A stretch of DNA of 62,958 nt from a virus: IMG/VR virus record IMGVR_UViG_3300044648_000169, positions 1-62,958 of that record. One strand, given 5' to 3'. Below, in pieces: positions 6,850 through 14,365 of the stretch. A program made the position numbers and the translations under genes. Within the stretch, counting starts at the first letter, position 1; each line of letters opens with the position of its first letter. Below the pieces are notes generated by a model, which worked only from the letters and a program-made list of their open reading frames with translations, was not told where the DNA came from and did no database searches.

Positions 6850-7422
6850 TCACTTCAAACGCTCCCCGCGCGAAAGCGCGGTTTTCATGTCTTGCTCGAT
6901 CCGGTCCATCAGGCGGTCGAACTCCGAGGCCAGCCAGCGCGCGGCCTGCCAGTGCGGGCCGGCGAGGTTGTCCAGTGGCGTGCGCCCTTCCCCGCCGCAT
7001 GGCTTGCACGGGCGCGCGCTGGTGACCTGGGCGCCGGGGTAGACCAACTCCACCTTGCGGCCCTGGCAGTGCGGGCAGACCTTGCGCAGCCACCAGCGCA
7101 GCGTCACGTTGCAGGTCTGCAGCAGGTCACGGCGGGTGATGCGGCGGTCGATGTCCCCTCCCCTGCGGCAGGACTCGCTGCGCACCCAGCGATAGGCGTA
7201 CTCGGCCATCACCGGCAGATTGGCGGTGTCGCCCGTCACCAGCATCCGGTAGAGCATCAGCGCCTGGCGTCCCTTCTCGTCGGCGCGTGCGGCGTAGCCG
7301 GCGGCCAGGAGGAAATCGGCGTCGCGTCGGCCTTCATCCAGCGACAGGCGGCTGGGGCGAAGGTCGCTGCTGCGGGTCGCTTGCGCGTACCTCTCGAGCA
7401 GGGTGGCTTTGTCGTCGCTCAC
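6850..7422 (-). CDS. zinc-finger protein, possible late antiterminator
   Basis: A 190-residue basic protein with CPHCQGRK and, about 20 residues later, CKPCGGEGRT, a zinc-finger of the DnaJ-like CxxCxG type. It follows NinG and two small genes, roughly where lambdoid phages carry the antiterminator Q, several of which have a zinc finger. I see no direct sequence match to Q, so that role is a positional guess. Confidence 0.5.
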   Translation of the reverse strand: MSDDKATLLERYAQATRSSDLRPSRLSLDEGRRDADFLLAAGYAARADEKGRQALMLYRMLVTGDTANLPVMAEYAYRWVRSESCRRGGDIDRRITRRDLLQTCNVTLRWWLRKVCPHCQGRKVELVYPGAQVTSARPCKPCGGEGRTPLDNLAGPHWQAARWLASEFDRLMDRIEQDMKTALSRGERLK

Positions 7423-7589
7423 GGTGCGGCATCCTTGTTTTGCGGGTCTTGCGGTTGCAGGCTCTTCAACCGGTCCGCCTCGGCCTTCAGTTGCCCGATC
7501 ACCTGGTGCTGCATCGTTGCGGTCTCGTGGGCCTTGCGCAGTTCGTTGGCGAGGTAGGCCAGGGTTTGCAGGAGGTCAGGTTGGTTCAT
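7419..7589 (-). CDS. small coiled-coil protein
   Basis: A 56-residue protein, MNQPDLLQTLAYLANELRKA onward, almost entirely helical with heptad-like leucines. It overlaps its neighbours by 4 bases on both sides. No function is known. Confidence 0.6.
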   Translation of the reverse strand: MNQPDLLQTLAYLANELRKAHETATMQHQVIGQLKAEADRLKSLQPQDPQNKDAAP

Positions 7590-7843
7590 GCCGTCCCCGT
7601 GTGGCGCTCGACGTACTCGTGCTGTAGCCAGGCGAGTGACCCGAGCATTTCGTACACGTTGTCGTGGTGGTCGGCCCAGGTGGTGAACCGGCTGGCTCCG
7701 CCGTCCCCATAGCCGGCGCCGATGAAGGACTGCAGCCGGCCCGCCTTTGCGAAAGCCAGCAAGTCCTCCAGGCTTTGGATGAGCGCGGCGTTCGGCGCGT
7801 CGGCCTCCGGCACCACCGCCCCGTTGATGGCAACCACCTTCAT
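7586..7843 (-). CDS. unknown phage protein
   Basis: An 85-residue protein, MKVVAINGAVVPEADAPNAA onward. It has a strand-like N-terminus and then helices. No family is recognised. Start and stop both overlap neighbours, so it belongs to the replication operon. Confidence 0.6.
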   Translation of the reverse strand: MKVVAINGAVVPEADAPNAALIQSLEDLLAFAKAGRLQSFIGAGYGDGGASRFTTWADHHDNVYEMLGSLAWLQHEYVERHTGTA

Positions 7844-8424
7844 GCCTTCTCCAGTTCCCGGCGCTTGGCCGCAAAGGTCCGCTTGATTTCCTTGAGGTCG
7901 TCCACGCTGTAGTGCCGTGGCGCTTGGTCGGACTCCAAGGCTTCGACGGCTTCGAGGCCGATGCGGGCGATGAGGCCAAGTCGGTAATCGACGGCCCGGC
8001 CGGCGCCCCACCGGTTGCACTGCTTTCGCTGGCCGTGGGCATTGGTCTCCACGAAGCGCAAGCCAGGCGCGCTGCCGACGCTGCGGTAGTGGCCGCAGTC
8101 GAACTTGCCTCCCACGTCGCCTGCGCTCAACGGCTGGCCGCAGCAGATGCAAGGCTTGCCGGCATCGCGGGCGCGGATGTAGGCGTTGAACTCGCGCTGA
8201 GCGGCCTTGATGTAGTCGCTGCGCGTGAGCAACTTCGCCTTGCGCTCGCGCAGCGCCTTGCGCTCCAGCACCTGCTGCCGCTTCTCTTCCTTGGCCCGCT
8301 CGGACTTGGCCAGGGACAGGGCGCAATCCACGCCGCAAACCTTGACCATGCTGTTGCGCGGCCAGAAAGGATTGCGGCAAACCTTGCAGGTCTTGTCTTT
8401 GAGCGGCTTGCGTTCGAGGGTCAT
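7840..8424 (-). CDS. ninG: NinG-like recombination protein
   Basis: A 194-residue protein matching the NinG/Rap family of lambdoid phages. It has an N-terminal zinc knuckle (CKVCRNPFWPRNS, CGVDCALSLA), a long basic helix, and a second zinc site CICCGQPL with DCGHYRSVGSAPGLRF. That last stretch is highly typical of NinG. Lambda Rap is a structure-specific endonuclease acting on recombination intermediates. The position downstream of the replication genes matches the lambda nin region. Confidence 0.92.
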   Translation of the reverse strand: MTLERKPLKDKTCKVCRNPFWPRNSMVKVCGVDCALSLAKSERAKEEKRQQVLERKALRERKAKLLTRSDYIKAAQREFNAYIRARDAGKPCICCGQPLSAGDVGGKFDCGHYRSVGSAPGLRFVETNAHGQRKQCNRWGAGRAVDYRLGLIARIGLEAVEALESDQAPRHYSVDDLKEIKRTFAAKRRELEKA

Positions 8425-8945
8425 TCCTTGAACCCCTCGAAGATCGTTTCGATCATCTCGGTGCGCAGGCGCGGCGAGAGTTGCGGCCACAGCACCTTCT
8501 GCGCGTGGTCCTCGCGCAGGAACGCCACAGCGCTTTCGTGGAAGCGGTCGAATTCCTCCTGCTCGCACTGCGCGTAGCTGATGGACTTCGGCACAGGCAC
8601 CACCCCGCCCTTCGGGCCCGGGTACCAGTCGACGAAGCCTGCCCCCACCTTCAGCCAGGTGCGGAAGTCCTCGAACCGCTGGAAGCGCTCCTGCGACTCG
8701 AAGACCGCTTGCTCGAGCGCCATGTGCTTGCGGTGCACCACGCCGATGCGGTCGCGGTGGGTCTTGATCTCCACCATCTCGCCCGGCTCGGCGCGGTTGA
8801 AAAACCAGTTCATCAGCCGGCGCCAGCTTTTCTGGTCCCGCTCGCCCAGGCCGTCGATGGCACCAAACAGCACGCGGCGCGCGGCTTCCTTGTCGGCATC
8901 GCTGATGGCTTCACGGTGCTTGCGCACCAGCACGATGTCGGTCAT
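8421..8945 (-). CDS. DUF1367-like phage protein
   Basis: A 174-residue protein, MTDIVLVRKHREAISDADKE onward, with MNWFFNRAEPG, then VEIKTHRDRIGVVHRKHM and an HESAVAFLREDHAQ tail. The pattern matches DUF1367 proteins of lambdoid phages, which lie beside ninG and other nin genes. Their biochemical role is not known. It overlaps ninG by 4 bases. Confidence 0.75.
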   Translation of the reverse strand: MTDIVLVRKHREAISDADKEAARRVLFGAIDGLGERDQKSWRRLMNWFFNRAEPGEMVEIKTHRDRIGVVHRKHMALEQAVFESQERFQRFEDFRTWLKVGAGFVDWYPGPKGGVVPVPKSISYAQCEQEEFDRFHESAVAFLREDHAQKVLWPQLSPRLRTEMIETIFEGFKE

Positions 8946-9670
8946 GCCGCCAGCCCCAGCGCCCACACCGAGTTCATCGGCAGGTGCGGCGATGCTTCCG
9001 CCCAGCACTTCTTCTGCCGGATCAGGTGGACCATCGAGACACTGAGGCCCACGCGTTTGGCTTCGTCCTCGGCCTTCAGCGTCGATGCGCGAATCTCGCG
9101 CGCCTTGTCCATGTCCATCCGGGTCGACACGGCGCGCCGGCCGGCGATGCGCGCGGCATTGGCGGCCGGTGTGGAATAGACGCCCTCGGCGGCCAGCTTG
9201 CGCGCCAGGTTCTTGCGGCTCATGGCCGTGAGGTGCTTCAGGCAGGCCGGGTTGCGGCACGCGGGCGTCAGCAGGTAGCCATTCGGCGGCTCCGGGTTGC
9301 CGGCCAGGGACCAAACCAGCCGGCGCAGGTTGCGCGTCTTGCCGTCGTGGTGGGCGTAGGGGATGCCGTTGCTGTTGACGCACCCAACCCACAGCAGGCA
9401 GTTGCCCTCTTCCTCGCAGCGGCTGAAGATCATCCGCATGTCAAGCGTCAGGCGCTTCAGGGTTGGTGGCTGGTCTTGCGGCACCTGGTTGCCGTCCGCG
9501 CGCCAGGCGGCGAACGCCATCAAACTCGACGGCAGGCCCGCGCGCCGAAGTGATGCGCGCACCGCGGTCGGCGTCACCCCGTGGCGGCGGGCAATGGCTT
9601 TGGTCGAATGACCCGCTGCAAACGCGCGCAGGTAGTCGTGGTTGGTGCCGGTGCTCTTGCGCGCGGACAT
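8942..9670 (-). CDS. HNH-type endonuclease-like protein with two HTH segments
   Basis: A 242-residue protein from the ATG at 9670, chosen because AGGAG lies 6 bases upstream. Residues near 15-45 form a helix-turn-helix (STKAIARRHGVTPTAVRASL). The centre has NCLLWVG, then a YAHHDGKTRNLRRLVW stretch and CRNPACLKHL, a zinc-containing HNH-like fold seen in phage homing-type nucleases. A second helix-turn-helix (EDEAKRVGLSVSMVHLIRQ) follows. It could be a mobile nuclease or a DNA-binding replication accessory. Confidence 0.7.
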   Translation of the reverse strand: MSARKSTGTNHDYLRAFAAGHSTKAIARRHGVTPTAVRASLRRAGLPSSLMAFAAWRADGNQVPQDQPPTLKRLTLDMRMIFSRCEEEGNCLLWVGCVNSNGIPYAHHDGKTRNLRRLVWSLAGNPEPPNGYLLTPACRNPACLKHLTAMSRKNLARKLAAEGVYSTPAANAARIAGRRAVSTRMDMDKAREIRASTLKAEDEAKRVGLSVSMVHLIRQKKCWAEASPHLPMNSVWALGLAA

Positions 9671-10635
9671 CAAATGCTCCTGTGCGGCCATGCGCCGAGG
9701 TTCATGGCCGACGCGCCGGCAGCCGGCAGGTACTGCTGGCTCTCCGCGTCAAACCACAGGGCGAAGCGCCCCTCCCATTCGCCGTTGCGCTGCTTGCAGC
9801 AGATGAGGCGCGCGTCAGGCTCGTCGGCCGCAACCGCCTTGCCCACCGCTTGGTCGGCCTCCTTCTTCTTGTTCCGCCACACCAGCAGGATGTTGTCCAC
9901 CTGGTCAGCAATGGCGCCGGTGCCCTTCACGTCTGACTTGTCTGGCTGGTCGCCCTCGTGGCCCAGCTTGCGCAGGTGGTGCACGACGTGCACGTGCATG
10001 CCGGTGTCGCGGGCGATCGAAGTTGCCTCGTCGATGAATGCCTTCTGGCCGTTGTAGTCGTCCTCGCCGGCCACGCACTTCATCAGGCTGTCCAGCACGA
10101 ACTGCTTGATGCGCAACTCGACGGCGCAATAGCGCATCACGCCCAGGATCACGTCGCGCTTGACGGTGCCTTGCTGGTCGTACAGCCAGAGTTTGTTCTG
10201 GGTGAAGACGTCGAACTGCTCATAGAGGTCGCGGTAGACGGCCTGCACCTCGGCGTCCTGCATCCAGTCCCCGGCGGGCCGCTGGCCAGACCACTGCCGC
10301 GCCATGCGCTCGATGGTCTTGCGGGGCTTCATTTCGAAGCTGGCGATTGCGCAGCGTTCCTCCTGCGCAATGAGCGACAGCGAGGCCAGGCCGGTCATCA
10401 GCGACTTGCCATGGCCGTTCACGCCGGCCCACAGCGTCACCTCGCCGGGGCGGAAGGCGAACAGCGGGTGCGACTTCTCCCACGGCAGGTAGGCCTTCGG
10501 CTCGTAGACCTGCTTGCCGAGGTCGTCGATCAATTGGCGAACCCACTCCCCGGCTGGGCGCACCTTCGTGCTCGCCTCGGTCTGCTGCAGGTACGCGGCG
10601 AAGTCCATCTCGTCCGCGTGAATCACTTGGGCCAT
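9670..10635 (-). CDS. DnaB-like replicative helicase / RecA-fold ATPase
   Basis: A 321-residue protein. Walker A is AGVNGHGKS near residue 70, and Walker B is QFVLDSLMKC near 170. These are followed by HVHVVHHLRK and SDVKGTGAIADQVDNILLVW, the typical H3/H4 motifs of the DnaB C-terminal domain. The usual N-terminal DnaB domain is missing, so it is a short helicase or loader-like ATPase. It probably unwinds DNA at the phage origin with the O-like protein encoded upstream. Confidence 0.88.
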   Translation of the reverse strand: MAQVIHADEMDFAAYLQQTEASTKVRPAGEWVRQLIDDLGKQVYEPKAYLPWEKSHPLFAFRPGEVTLWAGVNGHGKSLMTGLASLSLIAQEERCAIASFEMKPRKTIERMARQWSGQRPAGDWMQDAEVQAVYRDLYEQFDVFTQNKLWLYDQQGTVKRDVILGVMRYCAVELRIKQFVLDSLMKCVAGEDDYNGQKAFIDEATSIARDTGMHVHVVHHLRKLGHEGDQPDKSDVKGTGAIADQVDNILLVWRNKKKEADQAVGKAVAADEPDARLICCKQRNGEWEGRFALWFDAESQQYLPAAGASAMNLGAWPHRSI

Positions 10636-10982
10636 GTCATCACTCCATCCGTGTCGAACATCTGCGCGTGCTCCCATTCCTCGCCGCGCCGTTGAAAAAC
10701 CGATCCCACCACCCGGCTGGCCCCGGCTGCCTCGCAGGCGTCGACCACGGTGGACACCCGGCCAGCATCGAGCCCGTGCACGATCACCAGCAGCCCCACC
10801 ACGCAGCGCAGGTCAAGCGGCTGGACGGCTTCGTCCGCCCCGATGTGCAGGTGGGCCATGCCGACGCCCAGCGAGTGCCAGCAGGCGTGCAGCCGGTTCG
10901 GCTCGCCATCGGTGTCGATCTGCACGGCCAGCGGCACCTGGCGGCGCAGGCGCATGGCGATCAATGCGTCATGTCCCCGCAT
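10623..10982 (-). CDS. unknown protein between the replication genes
   Basis: A 119-residue protein, MRGHDALIAMRLRRQVPLAV onward, strand-rich. Its start overlaps the stop of the O-like gene and its 3' end overlaps the helicase start by 13 bases. No family is recognised. Genes in this position often modulate helicase loading, but nothing in the sequence proves it. Confidence 0.6.
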   Translation of the reverse strand: MRGHDALIAMRLRRQVPLAVQIDTDGEPNRLHACWHSLGVGMAHLHIGADEAVQPLDLRCVVGLLVIVHGLDAGRVSTVVDACEAAGASRVVGSVFQRRGEEWEHAQMFDTDGVMTWPK

Positions 10983-11779
10983 CACACGTCCCCCGCAAGG
11001 GCGAAGGCGGGCACGTCGGCCGGCGGCCCATCGCGCCAGCGCTCCCCGTTGAGGTAGGTCAGCGGCGCCGGTTCGAAGCCATCGCGCCAGGACCGGGTGG
11101 ACTTGCTGGCTTCGACGTGGGCCACGATGCGCTCCACCTCGCGGCCGAAGTTGCAGCGGCGCCACTTGGCCGCGCACTTCTTCCGGTCCTGCTTCCGGGC
11201 GGATCCGGGCCATGCGGTCCAGAATTCAGGAAAGCCCTGAGGGTCCGGAGTCTTCTCCGCGTCTGCGTCAGCAGACGAAGCCGTAGGCTTCTTCTTATCT
11301 GGTGCTTGGTGCTTGGTGGCGAACTCACCCATTACTTCGGCGGGAGTCACTTGCGTGTCACGCGTGACATCCGCGCTACCCGATTCGTGTTCGGCGGTCT
11401 TCGCGCGGTTCCTGGCGGTTCTCGCGGCGTCCTTCGCGCGCTTCTGCATCATCGCCAGGACGCGGGCCGCCACGGTGTCGTGGTACAGGCGCCCGTCGCT
11501 CGCCAGCCACCAGCCGCGCATGAGCACGGCGCGGTGCTTTGAGAAGACTTCGGGCTCCATGTCGAGGATGAGCGCCAGCAGCTCGTCATCGTCCGGCAGC
11601 GATCCGCAAGGGGTCTGCTCCCAAGACTCGGACCACAGCAGCAGGAGGTGAGCGCGCACGAAGCCCGTCCTGGCGCGAAGCCAGGTGTCGGACTTCTTCA
11701 CCTGCTCCATGTTCACCTCGAAGCGCCAACCCTTGGCCATGGTGTCGGCGGGGTATGGGGGCGGGAGAAGGTCGCTCAT
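10982..11779 (-). CDS. phage replication protein O-like (DUF1376-like N-terminus)
   Basis: A 265-residue protein. The N-terminal 100 residues (WRFEVNMEQVKKSDTWLRAR, then LLWSESWEQTPCGSLPDDDE) match the winged-helix domain of phage replication initiators related to DUF1376. A charged, low-complexity linker follows. The C-terminal segment FPEFWTAWPGSARKQDRKKC resembles the DnaT/O tail that recruits helicase. It probably binds the phage origin and loads the ATPase encoded next. Confidence 0.8.
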   Translation of the reverse strand: MSDLLPPPYPADTMAKGWRFEVNMEQVKKSDTWLRARTGFVRAHLLLLWSESWEQTPCGSLPDDDELLALILDMEPEVFSKHRAVLMRGWWLASDGRLYHDTVAARVLAMMQKRAKDAARTARNRAKTAEHESGSADVTRDTQVTPAEVMGEFATKHQAPDKKKPTASSADADAEKTPDPQGFPEFWTAWPGSARKQDRKKCAAKWRRCNFGREVERIVAHVEASKSTRSWRDGFEPAPLTYLNGERWRDGPPADVPAFALAGDV

Positions 11780-12099
11780 GCTGCAACCGCCTCCTGGGCT
11801 GGCTCGACCGGCGCCCATACGCGCTGCCGCGGGCGCGGTGCGTCCTTCGCGGGGCGAACCTGCTTCAAACGTCCCTCGGCCCACCCTCGGCCCAGCTCGG
11901 TCAACGACCACACGTTGCGGTGGCCGCGGCTGTCCCGGCGCTTGTTCACCAGGCCGAGCCTGAACGCGCTGGACAGAGCGATGCATGCAGCCTGTGGATC
12001 GAACGTCATGCGCCCACCGACCACACGACGGACGTCGCAGGCCAAGGCCTCGCCGCCGAGTTGGTGCAGCGCGCGGGCAGCCACCTTCCATCCAGCCAT
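11776..12099 (-). CDS. winged-helix-like unknown protein
   Basis: A 107-residue protein. Its first 75 residues (VAARALHQLGGEALACDVRR, then LSSAFRLGLVNKRRDSRGHR) look like a winged helix, followed by a basic proline-rich tail. It overlaps the O-like gene by 4 bases. It may regulate the operon or assist initiation; this is inference. Confidence 0.6.
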   Translation of the reverse strand: MAGWKVAARALHQLGGEALACDVRRVVGGRMTFDPQAACIALSSAFRLGLVNKRRDSRGHRNVWSLTELGRGWAEGRLKQVRPAKDAPRPRQRVWAPVEPAQEAVAA

Positions 12100-12260
12100 C
12101 AAAGACACTCCCCACACTTCCGGCCGCGGGCGGCCTTCTTCCAGCCGACAGCCAGCGGCTTGTTTTGACGGCAGTAGGCGCAGCGGAAGGTGTGTGACAA
12201 GGGCCGCGTGTCCGACTGCCCCTGCTCGGCGGCCGATCGCTTGGAGCGGACTGCGCTCAT
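12099..12260 (-). CDS. 53-residue zinc-ribbon protein
   Basis: A short gene from the ATG at 12260 to the TGA at 12099-12101, starting MSAVRSKRSAAEQGQSDTRP. It carries CAYC and CGEC pairs separated by a basic stretch, so one zinc ribbon is likely. Start and stop overlap both neighbours (ATGA), which supports it as a real gene despite its size. Confidence 0.65.
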   Translation of the reverse strand: MSAVRSKRSAAEQGQSDTRPLSHTFRCAYCRQNKPLAVGWKKAARGRKCGECL

Positions 12261-12445
12261 GCCTGCCCCTTGAACCACCCCGGCACACAGGCGCCGCGGG
12301 CATCAGCGTCAGCCTGGAAGCCGACAGTGCATTCAGAACAGGGGTTGACCGACCGGCACCGGGCTAGGCGCTGAGCCTCCACGCGGTTGGCCATTGCCTC
12401 GGCCGCCACGCCCGACAGATACGTGATCCAAGAGGTCTTGTTCAT
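12257..12445 (-). CDS. small cysteine-containing unknown protein
   Basis: A 62-residue protein, MNKTSWITYLSGVAAEAMAN onward, with an N-terminal helix and three cysteines near CRSVNPCSECTV. It ends 4 bases inside the next gene. An 88-base gap separates it from the upstream gene, in which I see no clear element. Confidence 0.55.
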   Translation of the reverse strand: MNKTSWITYLSGVAAEAMANRVEAQRLARCRSVNPCSECTVGFQADADARGACVPGWFKGQA

Positions 12446-12533
12446 GCAGGGAGGGACCGATTGATTGAGTTGGTCGAGGACCAATGCCCACCGGGCAGGC
12501 CTCGCGTTTGCCACACCGAGTCGTGAGCCCACA

Positions 12534-12914
12534 TCAGCGCCCACCCATCGAGGGCGGATTCCCACCCAACAGCGAGCCAACACGCCGAATACGATCCGCA
12601 TTCGAGTTGGCCATCGCGTCGCTACCCCAGGCCACGCACTCCACCAACGTCCTAACAAACTCAGTGAGGGACATGCCATGACTGGCCGCGATCGCGTTAA
12701 CCACTGCCTTGGTCTCACTGTGAAGCGGGATGCGGCTCAGCTCATCGTCAAATTTCCCGCCGGGGGCCGTCCTCCCGCTCCGACTGAAAAGCGCATTGCC
12801 CCCGTTGAGGAATGGGCCGCCGAGTCCGTTCGACGTGTCTGGATCAAGGCCGCCAAGGCCGGCGCGGTCGAACTCCTGCTCGTTGCACGCGGTTTGATCT
12901 GATGCGGTCACCAT
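12534..12914 (-). CDS. possible regulatory protein with a ribbon-helix-helix-like C-terminus
   Basis: A 126-residue protein, MVTASDQTACNEQEFDRAGL onward. The N-terminal half is glycine-rich and disordered-looking. The second half (RIPLHSETKAVVNAIAASHG, then MSLTEFVRTLVECVAWGSD) has the strand-helix-helix feel of a small DNA-binding domain. It occupies the place of cII in lambdoid genomes, second after the cro-like gene. A cII role is a guess. Confidence 0.55.
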   Translation of the reverse strand: MVTASDQTACNEQEFDRAGLGGLDPDTSNGLGGPFLNGGNALFSRSGRTAPGGKFDDELSRIPLHSETKAVVNAIAASHGMSLTEFVRTLVECVAWGSDAMANSNADRIRRVGSLLGGNPPSMGGR

Positions 12915-13030
12915 GCCGCCCTCCCGTTGAAAACACGGGCCTGGACCCGAAGGCCCAGGCCGCGCAAAGCCGCCTCGAGAGCGGCAGGGAGGAGTCGCAC
13001 GAAGAAACCGGGGAATTGGATGGGGCGCAT
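12908..13030 (-). CDS. 40-residue unknown protein
   Basis: A short frame beginning MRPIQFPGFFVRLLPAALEA, hydrophobic then basic. It starts directly after the TAG of the cro-like gene, and its TGA overlaps the next ATG, so it fits the operon exactly. The tight packing is the main evidence. Function is unknown. Confidence 0.5.
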   Translation of the reverse strand: MRPIQFPGFFVRLLPAALEAALRGLGLRVQARVFNGRAAW

Positions 13031-13309
13031 CTAGGCCTCCAAAGCGGCGCGTTGCTTCTTGGCCCTCACAGCTTTTGGTGCGCCCGGCGCGCTGGCCAGT
13101 TCGGGCCAGATGGTTCGCCAGTCTTGTGGGCGCAGATCCCACCGCATCACCGCCCCGCCTGTCGCGGCCTCAATGGCCGAGCACCGACTTGCGGGCGCCG
13201 GCCTGGTGCCTGCAGCGATCTGGCTCAAGAATGACGACGGGATGCCAACCGCCGCTGCGAGGTCTTTCGCTCGCCCCTTCTGCTTTGCACACCAAGTCTG
13301 TAAGTCCAT
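13031..13309 (-). CDS. Cro/YdaS-type repressor
   Basis: A 92-residue protein. DLQTWCAKQKGRAKDLAAAV followed by IPSSFLSQIAAGTRPAPASR is a helix-turn-helix of the YdaS/Cro family. CSAIEAATGGAVMRWDLRPQ and the tryptophan after it complete the family pattern. It diverges from the CI-like gene and would repress the repressor promoter during lytic growth. The ATG lies just 6 bases after a likely -10 element and has no ribosome site, so the mRNA may be leaderless. Confidence 0.85.
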   Translation of the reverse strand: MDLQTWCAKQKGRAKDLAAAVGIPSSFLSQIAAGTRPAPASRCSAIEAATGGAVMRWDLRPQDWRTIWPELASAPGAPKAVRAKKQRAALEA

Positions 13310-13314
13310 GTATA

Positions 13315-13352
13315 GACTTTAGCATTGCAAAGTTTTCGATGCAAGCATTGCT
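13315..13352 (-). promoter_or_regulatory. leftward early promoter with repressor operators
   Basis: On the minus strand the sequence runs TTGCAT, 17 bases, TAAAGT, with a TGC just before the -10. The promoter spans AGCAATGCTTGC and ACTTTGCAATGCTAAA, whose half-sites are inverted relative to each other (GCATTGC and GCAATGC). An almost identical 38-base element lies at 16407-16444 facing right. By analogy this is the pR-type promoter bound by CI and Cro. Confidence 0.75.
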
Positions 13353-13377
13353 TCGTGCCGAAATCGACACTCAAGCG

Positions 13378-13980
13378 ATGCATATCGGGGAGCGGCTTAG
13401 AACGCTGGTCAAGGAGCGAGGGGTGGCGGTGAAGGCGTTGGCCTTGCACTGCGGCGTCACTACTGGCGCGGTCTCCAACTGGTTCCGCACCGGGCGGATT
13501 ACGAAGGAAAACCTGCTCGCTGCGGCCGAGTTCCTGGGGACCACAGCCGACGAGGTGATCTCAGGCGCCGCGCTTGATCGGTCGGCGCCCCAGGCGATGG
13601 CATCGCCCGCGTCAGCGCTCAACCTGCTCGCGCGAGCGTTGGCGGGGTTGCCCCGACTAGAGCGGCTTCAACTGGCCACGCTGCTTCCGTTGCTGGCAAC
13701 TGAGCCTGAGACCAGCCGGCAGACCATGCAGGCGATCCTGCGGCTGTTGGGGGCCGACCCCGTGGCCGCCGATGAGGTGGCGCGGGTGGACTTCAGTGAA
13801 CTTGCGCTGGACCTTGCAGAAAAGCTGGACGCCATTCCAGAGGGGCGGCGAGTTCGGGCGCACCGCGCTGCAAGCGTGGCGCTGTCACTGCAGGAGTTTC
13901 CCGACTCTGGCGATGCCACAGGCGACCGGCCCCCACCGCCAGGGCCGCGGCCTGGCTCGGGCTCGCGCAAACCGCGCTGA
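13378..13980 (+). CDS. CI-like XRE-family phage repressor
   Basis: A protein of 200 residues from the ATG at 13378. An ATG at 13339 would add 13 residues but lies inside the operator. The XRE helix-turn-helix is at residues 1-60: MHIGERLRTLVKERGVAVKA, then GVTTGAVSNWFRTGRITKEN. Behind it is a helical region probably used for dimerisation. No LexA/S24 protease domain is present, so induction would not use RecA-driven self-cleavage. It should maintain lysogeny by binding the two similar operators. The last 188 bases are overlapped by an opposite-strand gene. Confidence 0.82.
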   Translation: MHIGERLRTLVKERGVAVKALALHCGVTTGAVSNWFRTGRITKENLLAAAEFLGTTADEVISGAALDRSAPQAMASPASALNLLARALAGLPRLERLQLATLLPLLATEPETSRQTMQAILRLLGADPVAADEVARVDFSELALDLAEKLDAIPEGRRVRAHRAASVALSLQEFPDSGDATGDRPPPPGPRPGSGSRKPR

Positions 13981-14293
13981 GTAGCCCGGCTTGGGCCAGT
14001 GGGGCGATCACGCTGCTCACCTCATCCAACGGCTGCTGGTCGACCAGGAGCACCGCCGGTCGACCGCCGGCCTGGGTCGCCCACGCCTCCAGCAGGAATC
14101 GCACGTCCCCGGGACAGAGTTGGAGCGCATGGCCGGCGTCAACCAGCAGGCACTCAGGCGGGCCGATCAAAAGGGCCCGTGAAATCGCCCGCTCAATTTC
14201 CGCCTCACAAATGCCCTGCTTCAGCGTGATGCGAACAACATCACGATATGGCTGATCGACCGTCCAAGCGTTTGATGGCGCGGTTCGTGGCAT
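13793..14293 (-). CDS. unknown protein, possible STAS-like domain, convergent with the repressor
   Basis: A 166-residue protein from the ATG at 14293, which has AGGGGG 5 bases upstream. Residues 20-125 (VVRITLKQGICEAEIERAIS, LLVDAGHALQLCPGDVRFLL, GGRPAVLLVDQQPLDEV) read like alternating strands and helices similar to STAS or receiver folds. The C-terminal third is low-complexity and lies antisense to the end of the repressor gene. It shares a 72-base control region with the first luxR gene, which runs the other way. Function is unknown. Confidence 0.55.
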   Translation of the reverse strand: MPRTAPSNAWTVDQPYRDVVRITLKQGICEAEIERAISRALLIGPPECLLVDAGHALQLCPGDVRFLLEAWATQAGGRPAVLLVDQQPLDEVSSVIAPLAQAGLLSAVCASPSQAAALAVGAGRLWHRQSRETPAVTAPRLQRGAPELAAPLEWRPAFLQGPAQVH

Positions 14294-14365
14294 CAATTCC
14301 CCCTAGTGCTTTCCTGCACATTTTGCGGGGGCGGAAACACTTTGACACCTAGCAGAATTGCCGTC
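14294..14365. promoter_or_regulatory. divergent control region between the STAS-like and first luxR genes
   Basis: This 72-base gap contains an imperfect inverted repeat, AGTGCTTTCC (14305-14314) with GGAAACACT (14333-14341), and a TTGACA at 14342-14347. The TTGACA lacks a good -10 at normal distance, so I do not call a firm promoter. The inverted repeat may be a regulator site controlling both genes. Confidence 0.4.
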
